Positions 38,901-46,808 of a stretch of DNA of 64,000 bases are shown in pieces; position 1 is the stretch's first letter, and the number at the start of each line of letters is the position of its first letter. Source of the DNA: Sphingopyxis sp. OPL5 (lineage in GTDB: Bacteria > Pseudomonadota > Alphaproteobacteria > Sphingomonadales > Sphingomonadaceae); the NCBI RefSeq assembly GCF_003797775.2, contig NZ_CP060725.1, positions 2,288,001 to 2,352,000 on the forward strand, given 5' to 3'. The notes under the pieces are model-generated. The model was not told where the DNA came from and made no database searches. It was given only the letters and a program-made list of their open reading frames with translations. The translations under genes and the position numbers were made by a program.

Positions 38901-39113
38901 GATCTCCTGCTCCAGCGTCGAGGCGACCGTTTCGGCGATCGTCTCCGACGAGGCGCCGGGATAGGCGGCGGTGATGCTGATCGTCGGCGGCGCGATCTCC
39001 GGATATTGGGCGAGCGGAAGCTGCGGATAGGCGAAGGCGCCGATCAGCGTGATGAAGATCGCGATGACCGCCGCGAAGATCGGGCGGTCGACGAAGAAGC
39101 GGCTGATATTCAC
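35913..39113 (-). CDS. RND efflux inner-membrane transporter (HAE1, AcrB/MexB-like)
   Basis: 1066 aa. Typical HAE1 N-terminus MNISRFFVDRPIFAAVIAIF, the DN-type periplasmic loop with YPEIAPPTISITAAYPGAS, twelve membrane helices, and the TM4 proton-relay acids in LAVGIVVDDAIVVVEAVEKH. Full length for an AcrB homologue. It exports hydrophobic drugs or toxic organics by proton antiport. The ATG overlaps the MFP stop by 4 bp (ATGA). Confidence 0.94.
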   Translation of the reverse strand: MNISRFFVDRPIFAAVIAIFITLIGAFAYPQLPLAQYPEIAPPTISITAAYPGASSETIAETVASTLEQEINGVENMLYIQSSSTQGAAQITVTFEPGTDLDAAQVLVQNRVALAEPRLPEQVRQIGVQVNKQESGFLMIVALTSTDPAIDTDYVGNYANSTLRDRLLRLEGVGGVQIFGGGYYSMRVWIDPDKAAARNLTAPEIVAALQSQNVQVAGGSVGAPPYGKGNPAFELPVEVPGRLVTPDQFANVVIKTDTTNGAITRLKDVARVELGAQDYGVRGVFNGREGVGMAVIQQPGANALNAANLVLEEVKKASADFPPGLEYEIPFNPTEYVQASVTAVQETLVEAIFLVVLVVLVFLQTWRAAIIPIVAIPVALVGTFAVQLALGFSINSLSLFALVLAVGIVVDDAIVVVEAVEKHIREGLSPREAAHRTMEEVSGALIAIGLVLVAVFVPTAFVPGIPGIFYQQFAVTIAAATVFSLLTSLTLSPAMAALLLKPHEEHHEEPKNPVMRVVRRAADKFNSGFDKLSDRYGRTTASLVRKGGLMLAIYAVLLAATGWRLADTPTGFIPDQDQGVLIGVVQLPPGASLDRTSEVLARAQQEVKKIDGVASIATFSGLDGSSFSTASNAGTMFIRLTDWGERGSKLSATALSQQLSGVLANALPEANAFVIAPPAVQGLGNGNGFTMMIQARSGESYKELEQATGAMMGGAAQMKDVQQVFSLFNTGSPRIFADVDRDKAQILGVDPSQVYAALGTYLASTYVNDFNFLGRTFRVTAQAEPTSRASIEDVGRLQVRSTSGEMVPLSSVATFRDDSGPTRVVRYNLFPAVELQGQAAPGVSSGAALAAMEGLADKTLPSGFAYEWTGLAYQEKAAGGGAVLIFGLAVVFVFLVLAAQYESLPLPLAVILIVPMCILAAMLGVNLRGMDNNILTQVGLVVLIALAAKNAILIVEFAKQAEEQDGMSTIDAAVHAARSRLRPILMTSFAFIFGVVPLAIASGPGQEMRQALGTAVTFGMLGVTIFGLIFTPLFYVLCRKLGDKATAFARRDRKQKQPDTSPAETR

Positions 39114-40279
39114 TTGCTGTTCGCCCCGCCCTTCGCGGCGGGCGCGGCCTTGGCCGTCAGCACCTTGCCGTCAGCCGCGATCGTCCCGGCCTGCACCTTG
39201 GCGGGCTGGCCCGGCCGCGCGCGCTGGAGGCCGCCGACGATGATGCGGTCCTTCGCGGTGACGCCGGTCTTGATCACACGCAGCCCGTCGACGACGGGGC
39301 CGAGGGTGACCGGGCGCGCCTGCACCACATCCTTGGGGCCGATGACGTAAACGACGCGGCGCGCGCCGTCGGTGACGATCGCGGTGTCGGGGAGCAGGAA
39401 GGCCGGACGCGGCGCCGAGGCGGCGAGCTGGAGCTGGCCGAACAGGCCCGGGCGCAGCTTGCCGTCGGGGTTCTGGACGACCGCGCGCACGGCGATCGTG
39501 CCCGATCCGTTCGACAGCGCATTGTCGACGAAATCGATGCGGCCGTTGATGGCATAATCGTCGGCGCCCTGCAGCTTGATGCGCACCGGGGCGTTCTGCA
39601 GCGTGTCGCCGCGCCGCTCATAGTCGAGCAGGCTGGCTTCGGAACCCTGGAAGCTGAAATGGATGGGGCTGGTCGACACGATGGTGGTCAGGATCGTCTG
39701 GTCGGCGATCACCGAATTGCCCGGATCGACCAGGCGTTGCGACACGCGGCCCGAAATCGGCGCGGTGACGCGGGTAAAGCCGACGTTGAGCGCCGAGGCG
39801 CGAATCGCGGCATTGGCGGCGGCGACATCGGCCTCGCCGGTGCGGACGGCGGAGCGGCGCTGCTCGACTTCTTCCTGGCTCGCGGCCTGCGATGCGGCGA
39901 GCGTCGTCGACCGCGCGAGTTCGGTGCGGGCGTTGGCAAGCGTCGCCTGCGCGCGGGCAAGCTGGGCGCGGGCCTGGTCGAGCGCGGCCTGGCTCGGGCG
40001 CGCGTCGATGGTGAACAGCAACTGCCCGGCGCGGACATATTGGCCGTCGGTGAAATGGGCGCGCTGCAGATAGCCCGAGGCGCGCGGCCGGACCTCGACG
40101 CTGTCGACCGCTTCGAAGCGGCCGACATAATCGTCCCATTCGGTCACGTCGCGCACCAGCGGCGCGGCGGCGGTCACGGGGAGCTGGGGCGGGCCGCCCT
40201 GGGCGTCGTCAGCACCCGAACAGGCGGCGAGCGTCAGCGACAGCAGAATCGAAAGCGCGATGGGAAAGCGCAAGGTCAT
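39110..40279 (-). CDS. RND efflux membrane fusion protein (AcrA/MexA-like lipoprotein)
   Basis: 389 aa. Signal with lipobox LTLAAC, barrel-sandwich hybrid VEVRPRASGYLQRAHFTDGQYVRAGQLLFTID, an alpha-helical hairpin (about residues 95-165, QARAQLARAQATLANARTEL), and FTRVTAPISGRVSQRLVDPGN. It bridges the inner-membrane pump and the outer-membrane channel. It is the first gene of the operon, divergent from the TetR gene, with the operator palindrome in the 151-bp gap. Confidence 0.92.
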   Translation of the reverse strand: MTLRFPIALSILLSLTLAACSGADDAQGGPPQLPVTAAAPLVRDVTEWDDYVGRFEAVDSVEVRPRASGYLQRAHFTDGQYVRAGQLLFTIDARPSQAALDQARAQLARAQATLANARTELARSTTLAASQAASQEEVEQRRSAVRTGEADVAAANAAIRASALNVGFTRVTAPISGRVSQRLVDPGNSVIADQTILTTIVSTSPIHFSFQGSEASLLDYERRGDTLQNAPVRIKLQGADDYAINGRIDFVDNALSNGSGTIAVRAVVQNPDGKLRPGLFGQLQLAASAPRPAFLLPDTAIVTDGARRVVYVIGPKDVVQARPVTLGPVVDGLRVIKTGVTAKDRIIVGGLQRARPGQPAKVQAGTIAADGKVLTAKAAPAAKGGANSK

Positions 40280-40382
40280 AGCGTGTATCTTTTCTTTTTT
40301 CAGGGCGGTCCGGCATCGCGCGACAGGGAGGGGGGAGGTGCCACGCGATGCCAGACTTTGCCGCCTAATCTGGGTTAGCGAT

Positions 40383-40404
40383 TAAGTCAACAGGTGTTGA
40401 TTTA
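40383..40404. promoter_or_regulatory. TetR-type operator palindrome between efflux operon and regulator
   Basis: Inverted repeat TCAACA-GG-TGTTGA at 40387-40400, extended by matching TAA / TTA three bases outside on each side, giving a 22-bp near-perfect dyad. It is 27 bp from the regulator's ATG and about 104 bp from the MFP ATG. It is the natural binding site of the adjacent TetR protein. Confidence 0.75.
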
Positions 40405-40430
40405 TTTCTCAGCCGCGATAATAGGGCGCC

Positions 40431-41024
40431 ATGGAGAGAGAAATCATCGTCAAGAAACGTGACGCGGTCGCGACGCGCGCCGCGATCCTTGCGGCGGCGC
40501 GCCAGCGTTTCCTCCGCGAAAGCTACGGCAGTGTCGGCCTGCGCGATATCGCGGGCGACGCGAAGGTCGATGTCGCGCTGATCAGCCGCTATTTCGGCGG
40601 CAAGGAGGGGCTGTTCCGCGAAGTCGTCGCCGACGAGGAGAAGCCGAAGATCTTTTTCGAGCCGAAAAGCATCGACGAGCTCCCCGGTTTTCTGGCGCAA
40701 CTTGTCGTCGATGACGCCGACGAGGACCTCGAAAAGCGGATGGAGATGTTCATCATCATGCTCCGTTCGGCCTCCTCGCCGCAGGCCGGTGCGATCATCC
40801 GTGAGTTCGTCCATCGCGATGTCCTCGCCCCGCTCACCGAACTCATCGGCGGCGAACAGGGTGAACTGCGCGCGAATATGCTGCTCGCGATCCTGATGGG
40901 GGTCGGGGTGCTGCGGTCGATCATGATGGTCGACGGCTTCGCGGACGAGGAAGACGAGGAAGCCGTGATCGCCGAATGCGCCGAGCGCTTCCGCAGCCTG
41001 TTCGCGGCGGCGCTGACTTGCTGA
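40431..41024 (+). CDS. TetR-family transcriptional regulator of the efflux operon
   Basis: 197 aa. N-terminal TetR helix-turn-helix: TRAAILAAARQRFLRESYGSVGLRDI and AKVDVALISRYFGGKEGLFREVV (about 15-65), then a helical ligand domain. Divergent from the MFP-RND-OMF genes, with one strong palindrome between them, so it should repress the pump and itself until a substrate binds. It converges on dnaE2 with a 17-bp gap. Confidence 0.88.
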   Translation: MEREIIVKKRDAVATRAAILAAARQRFLRESYGSVGLRDIAGDAKVDVALISRYFGGKEGLFREVVADEEKPKIFFEPKSIDELPGFLAQLVVDDADEDLEKRMEMFIIMLRSASSPQAGAIIREFVHRDVLAPLTELIGGEQGELRANMLLAILMGVGVLRSIMMVDGFADEEDEEAVIAECAERFRSLFAAALTC

Positions 41025-41041
41025 ATATTCCACGACAAGCA

Positions 41042-44000
41042 TCAATGAAAATCCCGCGATTTGGGCAGGATGCGGACATCGCGCGGATGCCCGTGGCGAA
41101 GCCCGCGCGGTTGCTGCGGATGCACGACCTCGTCGGCGCGGCATAACTCGGGTTCGAAATGCCGGTCGCTGCCCAGCGTATCGAGCAGCGCGGTGCGATC
41201 GACGATACGGTTCGCCATCAGATGAACGACGCCCTCCCTGCTCCGCTGCACCTCGCCCGCAACCTCCATCAGCCGCGACGCCATGACGGCACGGCGATAG
41301 CGCTCGAACTGGCGCGCCCAGAGCAGGACATTGACGATCCCGCCCTCATCCTCGAGCGTGATGAAGATCGCATTGCCCTTGCCGGGGCGCTGGCGGATCA
41401 GCACGACGCCGGCGGTGCGGACGAGCGCGCCATTCTTTGCCGCGCCGACCTGGAGGCAGCTCAAAACCCCTTCGCCGTCGAGACGCTGCCGCAAAAACGC
41501 CATCGGATGGCCTTTGAGCGACAGCCGCGTCGTCTGATAATCGGTCAGCACATGTTCGACGAGCGGGGTGGGGGGCAGCGCGGCGTCCGCCTCGTTGCCG
41601 AGCTCGTTCGCTTCGGCGGCGCCGAACAAGGGCAGCACCCCCTGCCGCACCCGCCGCGCATCCCACAAGGCGGGGCGGCGCTCGAGTCCCATCGAATGAC
41701 ACGCATCGGCCTCGGCGAGCAGCCGCAGCGCGCGCGAGGGCAAGTTCGCACGCCGCGCGAGTTCTTCGACGCTGGCAAACGGCGTCGTGCGGGCGTCGGT
41801 GATCTGCTCCGCCCACGCCTCGCGAAATCCGTCGACCTGCCGAAAGCCGAGCCTGAGCGCGAGGCTGCCATCATCGCGCCGTTCGAGGCTGTTGTCCCAG
41901 CTGCTGAAATTGACATCGACCGCGCGCACCTCGACCCCATGCTCGCGCGCATCGCGGACGAGCTGGGCGGGGGCGTAGAAGCCCATCGGCTGGGCGTTCA
42001 AAATCCCGCAGGCGAAGACCGCGGGGTGGTGGCATTTCAGCCAGGACGAGACATAGACGAGCTTGGCGAAAGACTGGGCATGGCTTTCGGGAAAACCATA
42101 GCTGCCGAAACCCTCGATCTGCTTGAAACAGCGCGCGGCGAAGTCCGGCTCATAACCGCGGCGGACCATGCCCCCGATCATCTTTTCCTTATATTGATGG
42201 ATCGTCCCGGCATTGCGGAAGGTTGCCATCGCACGCCGCAGGCCGTTGGCTTCGTCCGGCGTGAATTCGGCGGCGACGATGGCGAGTTTCATCGCCTGTT
42301 CCTGAAACAGCGGGACGCCGCATGTCCTGCGAAGCAGATTATACAGTTCCTTGGGGTCGTGCGGCGGCGCAGGCGACGGATAGTCCACCGCTTCTTCGCC
42401 GCTGCGGCGCTTCAGATAGGGGTGGACCATATCGCCCTCGATCGGCCCCGGCCGGACGATCGCGACCTGGATGACGAGGTCGTAAAATTCGCGTGGCCGC
42501 AGGCGGGGCAGCATGTTGATCTGCGCGCGGCTTTCGACCTGGAATACCCCGATGCTGTCGCCCTCGCACAGCATGTCGTAAACGACCGGGTCTTCGGTCG
42601 GGACCGATTTGAGATCATGATCGCCCAGATCGTGCAGCCGCATCAGGTCGAAGCATTTGCGGATGCAGGTCAGCATCCCGAGCGCGAGGACATCGACCTT
42701 CATCAGCTTGAGTTCGTCGATGTCGTCCTTGTCCCATTCGATGAAGGTGCGGTCTGCCATCGCCGCATTGTGGATCGGCACCGTCTCGTCGAGCCGATCC
42801 TCGGTCAGCACATAGCCGCCGACATGCTGCGACAGGTGGCGGGGGAAGGTCAGCAGCTGCGCGACGACCCATTGCAGCCGCGCGATATCGTCTTGCTCAG
42901 GGTCCAGCCCCGCTTCGACGAACCGCTCGATCGGCATCTCACTGCCCCAGCTGCCCCAAGTGGTGTCGGCAAGACGAGCAGTGACATCTTCGCTTAGCCC
43001 CAGCGCCTTACCCGCCTCTCGTACCGCGCTGCGCGGGCGATAGTGGATCACCGTCGCGGCGATGCCCGCGCGCCGACGCGTGTAGCGACGGTAAACATAT
43101 TGCATCACCTCCTCGCGCCGCTCGTGCTCGAAATCGACGTCGATATCGGGCGGCTCGCGCCGTTCTTCGGACAGGAAGCGCGTGAAGAGCAGGTTGTTGG
43201 CGATCGGATCGATCGAGGTGATTTCGAGCAGGTAGCAGACGAGCGAATTGGCCGCCGATCCGCGCCCCTGGCACAGGATCGGCGGATCCTGCGTGCGCGC
43301 GAATTGCACGATGTCGTGGACGGTCAGGAAATAGCAGGCGAACTTGCATGTGGCGATGAGCGTCAGCTCTTCTTTGAGCACCTCCCGCCAGCGGTCGGGC
43401 AGTCCATCGGGATGCAGCTTCGTCGCGGCATTGATCACCATATGCTCGAGCCAGCTTTGCGGCTCCCACCCTTCGGGCACCGGCTCGTGCGGATATTCAT
43501 ATTCAAGGTCGCGGAGCGAAAAGCCGATGCGGTCCAATATATCGATGCTCTCGCCCACCGCTTCGGGACAGTTGCGGAAGAGGCGGCGCATTTCCTTGGG
43601 CGATTTCAGGTGACGCTCGCCATTGGCGCGCAGCAGGCGGCCGGCATCGTTCAGGGTCTTGCCCTCGCGAATGCAGGTGACGACATCGTGGAGCGGCCGT
43701 TGCTCGCGCGTCGCATAAAGCGCATCGTTGGTCGCGAGCAGCGGAATGCCGATGCGGCTGGCCAAAGCCTCCAACTGGGCGAGGCGTCGCCGATCCGCGC
43801 CGCCCTGCGACATCGTCGCGCCGAGCCATAAGGACCCCGGCGCGCGCCTCGCGAGGCGGCGCAGCAGAAATTCATCCTTCTCCGTCCCCATCGCGATCAG
43901 CAGCATATCCTCGCAATGGATCAGCAGATCCTTGAACTTGAGTATGCAGCTGCCCTTTTCGGCCCGGCGATTGCCGATGGTGAGCATGCGGGTCAGGCGG

Positions 44001-44308
44001 CCCCAGCCGTGGCGCGTGGTCGGATAGGCGATGATGTCGGGGGTGCCGTCGTCGAACACCAGCCGGGCGCCGACGACGATCTTGAGCGGCGGAAGTTCGA
44101 CCCCCTCCTCGGCGGCCTCCTCGCCCAGCTTGCGTAATCCGGTCAGCGCCCGCACCACCCCGGCGACGCTGTTGCGATCGGCGATGCCGATGCCGGGCAT
44201 GCCGAGCGCGATCGCCTCGGCGACCATGTCAGCGGGGTGCGAGGCGCCGCGTAGGAAGCTGTAATTGGTCGCCGCGACCAGCTCGGCAAAGGCGGGTGTC
44301 TCGCTCAT
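41042..44308 (-). CDS. dnaE2: Error-prone DNA polymerase DnaE2 (ImuC)
   Basis: 1088 aa, full length for the DnaE2 branch of C-family polymerases. PHP domain at the N-terminus (FAELVAATNYSFLRGASHPADM), catalytic acids in PPDIDVDFEHERREEV (about residues 386-401), LCQGRGSAANSLVCYLLEI, and a C-terminal OB fold (GAAKNGALVRTAGVVLIRQRPGKG-type text). It performs translesion synthesis in SOS mutagenesis with ImuA and ImuB. It overlaps imuB by 4 bp (44305-44308), so all three are one operon under the LexA box at 46550. Confidence 0.93.
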   Translation of the reverse strand: MSETPAFAELVAATNYSFLRGASHPADMVAEAIALGMPGIGIADRNSVAGVVRALTGLRKLGEEAAEEGVELPPLKIVVGARLVFDDGTPDIIAYPTTRHGWGRLTRMLTIGNRRAEKGSCILKFKDLLIHCEDMLLIAMGTEKDEFLLRRLARRAPGSLWLGATMSQGGADRRRLAQLEALASRIGIPLLATNDALYATREQRPLHDVVTCIREGKTLNDAGRLLRANGERHLKSPKEMRRLFRNCPEAVGESIDILDRIGFSLRDLEYEYPHEPVPEGWEPQSWLEHMVINAATKLHPDGLPDRWREVLKEELTLIATCKFACYFLTVHDIVQFARTQDPPILCQGRGSAANSLVCYLLEITSIDPIANNLLFTRFLSEERREPPDIDVDFEHERREEVMQYVYRRYTRRRAGIAATVIHYRPRSAVREAGKALGLSEDVTARLADTTWGSWGSEMPIERFVEAGLDPEQDDIARLQWVVAQLLTFPRHLSQHVGGYVLTEDRLDETVPIHNAAMADRTFIEWDKDDIDELKLMKVDVLALGMLTCIRKCFDLMRLHDLGDHDLKSVPTEDPVVYDMLCEGDSIGVFQVESRAQINMLPRLRPREFYDLVIQVAIVRPGPIEGDMVHPYLKRRSGEEAVDYPSPAPPHDPKELYNLLRRTCGVPLFQEQAMKLAIVAAEFTPDEANGLRRAMATFRNAGTIHQYKEKMIGGMVRRGYEPDFAARCFKQIEGFGSYGFPESHAQSFAKLVYVSSWLKCHHPAVFACGILNAQPMGFYAPAQLVRDAREHGVEVRAVDVNFSSWDNSLERRDDGSLALRLGFRQVDGFREAWAEQITDARTTPFASVEELARRANLPSRALRLLAEADACHSMGLERRPALWDARRVRQGVLPLFGAAEANELGNEADAALPPTPLVEHVLTDYQTTRLSLKGHPMAFLRQRLDGEGVLSCLQVGAAKNGALVRTAGVVLIRQRPGKGNAIFITLEDEGGIVNVLLWARQFERYRRAVMASRLMEVAGEVQRSREGVVHLMANRIVDRTALLDTLGSDRHFEPELCRADEVVHPQQPRGLRHGHPRDVRILPKSRDFH

Positions 44309-45855
44309 GCGAACACCCCGTGGATATACCAGAGCGGATGCTCCTTCTCCTCATACAGCCCGTGACGGAACAGCCAGAAGCGGCGGCCTTGGGCATCTTC
44401 GACGCGGTAATAGTCGCGCGTCAGCCCGGCGTTGTCGCGGCGGCGCCACCATTCGGCGGCGATGCGTTCGGGGCCTTCATAGCGGCGCACCGCGTGGGTC
44501 GCCCGTCGCCAGCGGAACTGGTGCGGCGGGCCGTCGGGGACCTCGGCGATCACCTCGATCGGCTGCGGCGGGTCGAACAGATGGAAGGGCCGCGTCGGTG
44601 GTTCGCCGGGCTCGGGCATCTCCCACGGCAGCGGCGGCGGCGCGTCGATCGCGGGCAGCGCGAGCTGCGCCTGTTCGGGGATATGCGTGTCGGCGGCGAT
44701 CAGGCGCCGGACGCGGACGCGGCCCAGCCGCGTCGTCATCCGGTCGACGAGTTCGTCCATCTTCGCATCGCGCACCGCGCCGCCTTCGAGCTTCAATTGC
44801 GTCGCGCCGAGCGCCTCGAGCCGCGGCACCGCGAGGCGGATCATGTCGAAACCGAAGCCGGGGTCGAGCGGGTCGGCGAGGCTGTCCATGCGCTCAGCGA
44901 AGAGCCGCATCACCAGCGCGGTGTCGCGCGTCGGGTGGCCGGTCTCGATCTCGATGCCGCGCGCGAGGCCGTCGCTGCGAAAGAAGGTCGCGCGGAAATG
45001 ACGTCCGCCCTTGCCGCGCTCGCCCAGCTCGCCCATCGCCTCGCCCACCAGTTCGGCGAGCACCCTCGTTGCATGCGCGCTGCTGCCGAGCGGTTCGGCG
45101 AAGCGGCGTTCGGTCGCGACGGGGGGTGGGGCGATACGCGGGTCGAGCGGGCTCGGCGCGTCGCCGAGGATGCGGCGTAGAGCGCTCGCCGCCTCGGCGC
45201 CGAAGCGCGCGGCGATATTCGCCATCGGGCGGCTCGCGAGGTCGCCGATCGTCTTGAGTCCCGCGCGCACCAGCGCGGTCGTCGCCTCGGCTTCGAGTTC
45301 GAGCGCGGCGACGGGCAGGCGGCGCACGGCCTGCGCCTCGTCGGGTGCGGGGCGCGTCTGGTAACGCGCGAGCGCGCGCGCCGCATCGGCGGTCGGGCCG
45401 AGCGCGATGCGCACACTCATGCCGAGGCGGCCGAGGCGCATCTCGACATCGTCGATCAGTTCGGCCTCACCGCCCAGCAGATGCTCGGCCCCCGCGATGT
45501 CGAGGATCAGCCCGTCGGGGGCGTCGATCGCCACGAGCGGCGTGTAGCGGTTGCAGCCGAGCGCGAGCCGGTCGAGCCAGGCGGCATCGGCGACCGGGTC
45601 GTGCGCCACGACCAGCAGCTCGGGCACCCGCGCGCGCGCGTCGGCGAGCGGCATGCCGGGGGTGAGTCCGGCCGCCTGCGCGGCGCGGTCGACGCTCGCG
45701 AGGCGGAGCGCGCCGCGTATCTTCTCGGCGAAGACGAGCGGGGCGTCAGGCGGCCGCGGCGCCGTGCGGCAGAGCCGCTCGGCGGGCAGCCAGGGGAAGA
45801 ACAGCGCCAGATAGCGCCGCTTCGCCGGCATTCGGCCCGAAGACTTGTTCGTCAT
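44305..45855 (-). CDS. imuB: ImuB, Y-family-like mutasome protein
   Basis: 516 aa from ATG 45855; ATG 45831 (MPAKRRYLALFFPWLPAE) is an alternative. Related to DinB/UmuC polymerases, but the N-terminal YLALFFPWLPAERL and the following segments lack the paired catalytic acids, as is known for ImuB, which is a scaffold rather than a polymerase. EQAQLALPAI is a candidate beta-clamp-binding motif. It recruits DnaE2 to the clamp. Its 5' end overlaps the 3' end of imuA by 110 bp in another frame. Confidence 0.88.
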   Translation of the reverse strand: MTNKSSGRMPAKRRYLALFFPWLPAERLCRTAPRPPDAPLVFAEKIRGALRLASVDRAAQAAGLTPGMPLADARARVPELLVVAHDPVADAAWLDRLALGCNRYTPLVAIDAPDGLILDIAGAEHLLGGEAELIDDVEMRLGRLGMSVRIALGPTADAARALARYQTRPAPDEAQAVRRLPVAALELEAEATTALVRAGLKTIGDLASRPMANIAARFGAEAASALRRILGDAPSPLDPRIAPPPVATERRFAEPLGSSAHATRVLAELVGEAMGELGERGKGGRHFRATFFRSDGLARGIEIETGHPTRDTALVMRLFAERMDSLADPLDPGFGFDMIRLAVPRLEALGATQLKLEGGAVRDAKMDELVDRMTTRLGRVRVRRLIAADTHIPEQAQLALPAIDAPPPLPWEMPEPGEPPTRPFHLFDPPQPIEVIAEVPDGPPHQFRWRRATHAVRRYEGPERIAAEWWRRRDNAGLTRDYYRVEDAQGRRFWLFRHGLYEEKEHPLWYIHGVFA

Positions 45856-46546
45856 GGTTCCATTCCATTTGCCAGCGCCCGCCCGCGGCGCCGCCGCGCC
45901 AGCGCAGCAGTTCGAGGTCGAAGGCGGGAGCGCCCGGCGCATGGGCTTCCAGTTCGCGCGACGGCGCGGCGGCGACGCTCCAGCGCGTTTCGGCGACGCT
46001 TGCGCTGGGGACCGCGTTCAGCCGCAGCATCAGCAATGTGGTTCCCGCATCGCGCGCGCCGAGCGCGAGCCGCCGCCCCGCGGTCAGGTCGAGCAGCGGG
46101 AATTTGCCCCAGCTTTCGACGATCACCGCCGCCGATCCGGCGCAGCGGATCGCATCATTGGCGCAGGCGAGCAACAATTTGGGATCGGGCGCCTCAATCA
46201 GCAGCAGCCGGTCGGGATCGCCGCCAAGTTCGGCGATGCCGGGCGCATAGAGTTGCCCGCCGCGCCGGCCCGCATCGGTGGTGCGCAGCCAGACCAGCGG
46301 TGCCGGGCCGGGAAGGCGCAGCGCGAGCAGCGCGACAAAGGCGGCGGCGCTGCTCGCGTCGAGTGCGTCGGCGGCGAAAAATTCATGCACGCGCTCCGTC
46401 GCGAGTCCGCCGCCGAGCGCGGCGTCGAAGTCCGCATGACCGCTCGCCAGCCGCCCCGCCGTTTCGGCGCGCGGCTCGGCCTCGCCGGTGATCCGGGCGA
46501 GACGCCGACGCAGGCCGGCAATAGAAGGGTGCGACTCGTGGGGCAT
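45746..46546 (-). CDS. imuA: ImuA, SOS mutasome RecA-like protein
   Basis: 266 aa from ATG 46546, placed just downstream of the LexA box, with AGGAAC as ribosome site; a 46594 start would lie upstream of the box and was rejected. The sequence RLASGHADFDAALGGGLATERVHEFF is typical of the ImuA/SulA-like family, related to the RecA fold. In Caulobacter and others ImuA is needed with ImuB and DnaE2 for damage-induced mutagenesis. The last 110 bp overlap imuB in a different frame; the C-terminus (LPLAARRAALPHGAAAA) may therefore be lineage-specific. Confidence 0.87.
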   Translation of the reverse strand: MPHESHPSIAGLRRRLARITGEAEPRAETAGRLASGHADFDAALGGGLATERVHEFFAADALDASSAAAFVALLALRLPGPAPLVWLRTTDAGRRGGQLYAPGIAELGGDPDRLLLIEAPDPKLLLACANDAIRCAGSAAVIVESWGKFPLLDLTAGRRLALGARDAGTTLLMLRLNAVPSASVAETRWSVAAAPSRELEAHAPGAPAFDLELLRWRGGAAGGRWQMEWNHDEQVFGPNAGEAALSGAVLPLAARRAALPHGAAAA

Positions 46547-46549
46547 GAT

Positions 46550-46564
46550 GTTCCTGATTTGTTC
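46550..46564. promoter_or_regulatory. LexA (SOS) box, GTTC-N7-GTTC
   Basis: GTTCCTGATTTGTTC matches the alphaproteobacterial LexA direct repeat GTTC-N7-GTTC exactly. It lies 4-18 bases upstream of the imuA ATG and overlaps its ribosome site, so bound LexA would block initiation of the imuA-imuB-dnaE2 transcript. Confidence 0.85.
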
Positions 46565-46633
46565 TATTAGCGCCTTCAGAGCCGCGCTTGTCAAGGCGAG
46601 TCAGGGACAGCCTGACCCTCTCGCCTAAAACCC

Positions 46634-46784
46634 CGTCATCCCCGCGAAGGCGGGGATCCAGCTTCCTTCTTCTTCTCTTTTCTTCGTGCCTTTGCGCCTT
46701 TGCGTGAACCCACAAAAATCACACGCAAAGGCGCAAAGGCACGAAGAAGGAAAAAGCTAGATCCCCGCCTTCGCGGGGATGACG
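46634..46784. repeat. 151-bp nested palindromic repeat
   Basis: Outer arms CGTCATCCCCGCGAAGGCGG at 46634 and its complement ending at 46784 each contain their own hairpin (CCCCGCGAAGGCGGGG). Inner arms CGTGCCTTTGCGCCTTTGCGTG-like (46687-46708) pair with CACGCAAAGGCGCAAAGGCACG (about 46722-46743). Two repeat families are nested. It fills the gap between imuA and the LysR gene and holds no ORF. Confidence 0.85.
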
Positions 46785-46808
46785 AAGAAGGGGAGGCGAA
46801 GAGTCTGC

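Noticed and set aside
36414..39350. 978-codon open frame antisense to the RND pump
   Set aside because: Low-complexity His/Arg/Asp/Glu-rich product; the minus strand encodes a complete AcrB-like protein.
41298..41304. TAGCGCT core inside dnaE2
   Set aside because: It lacks the outer arms and lies within coding sequence far from the xylan locus, so it is not counted as a regulator site.
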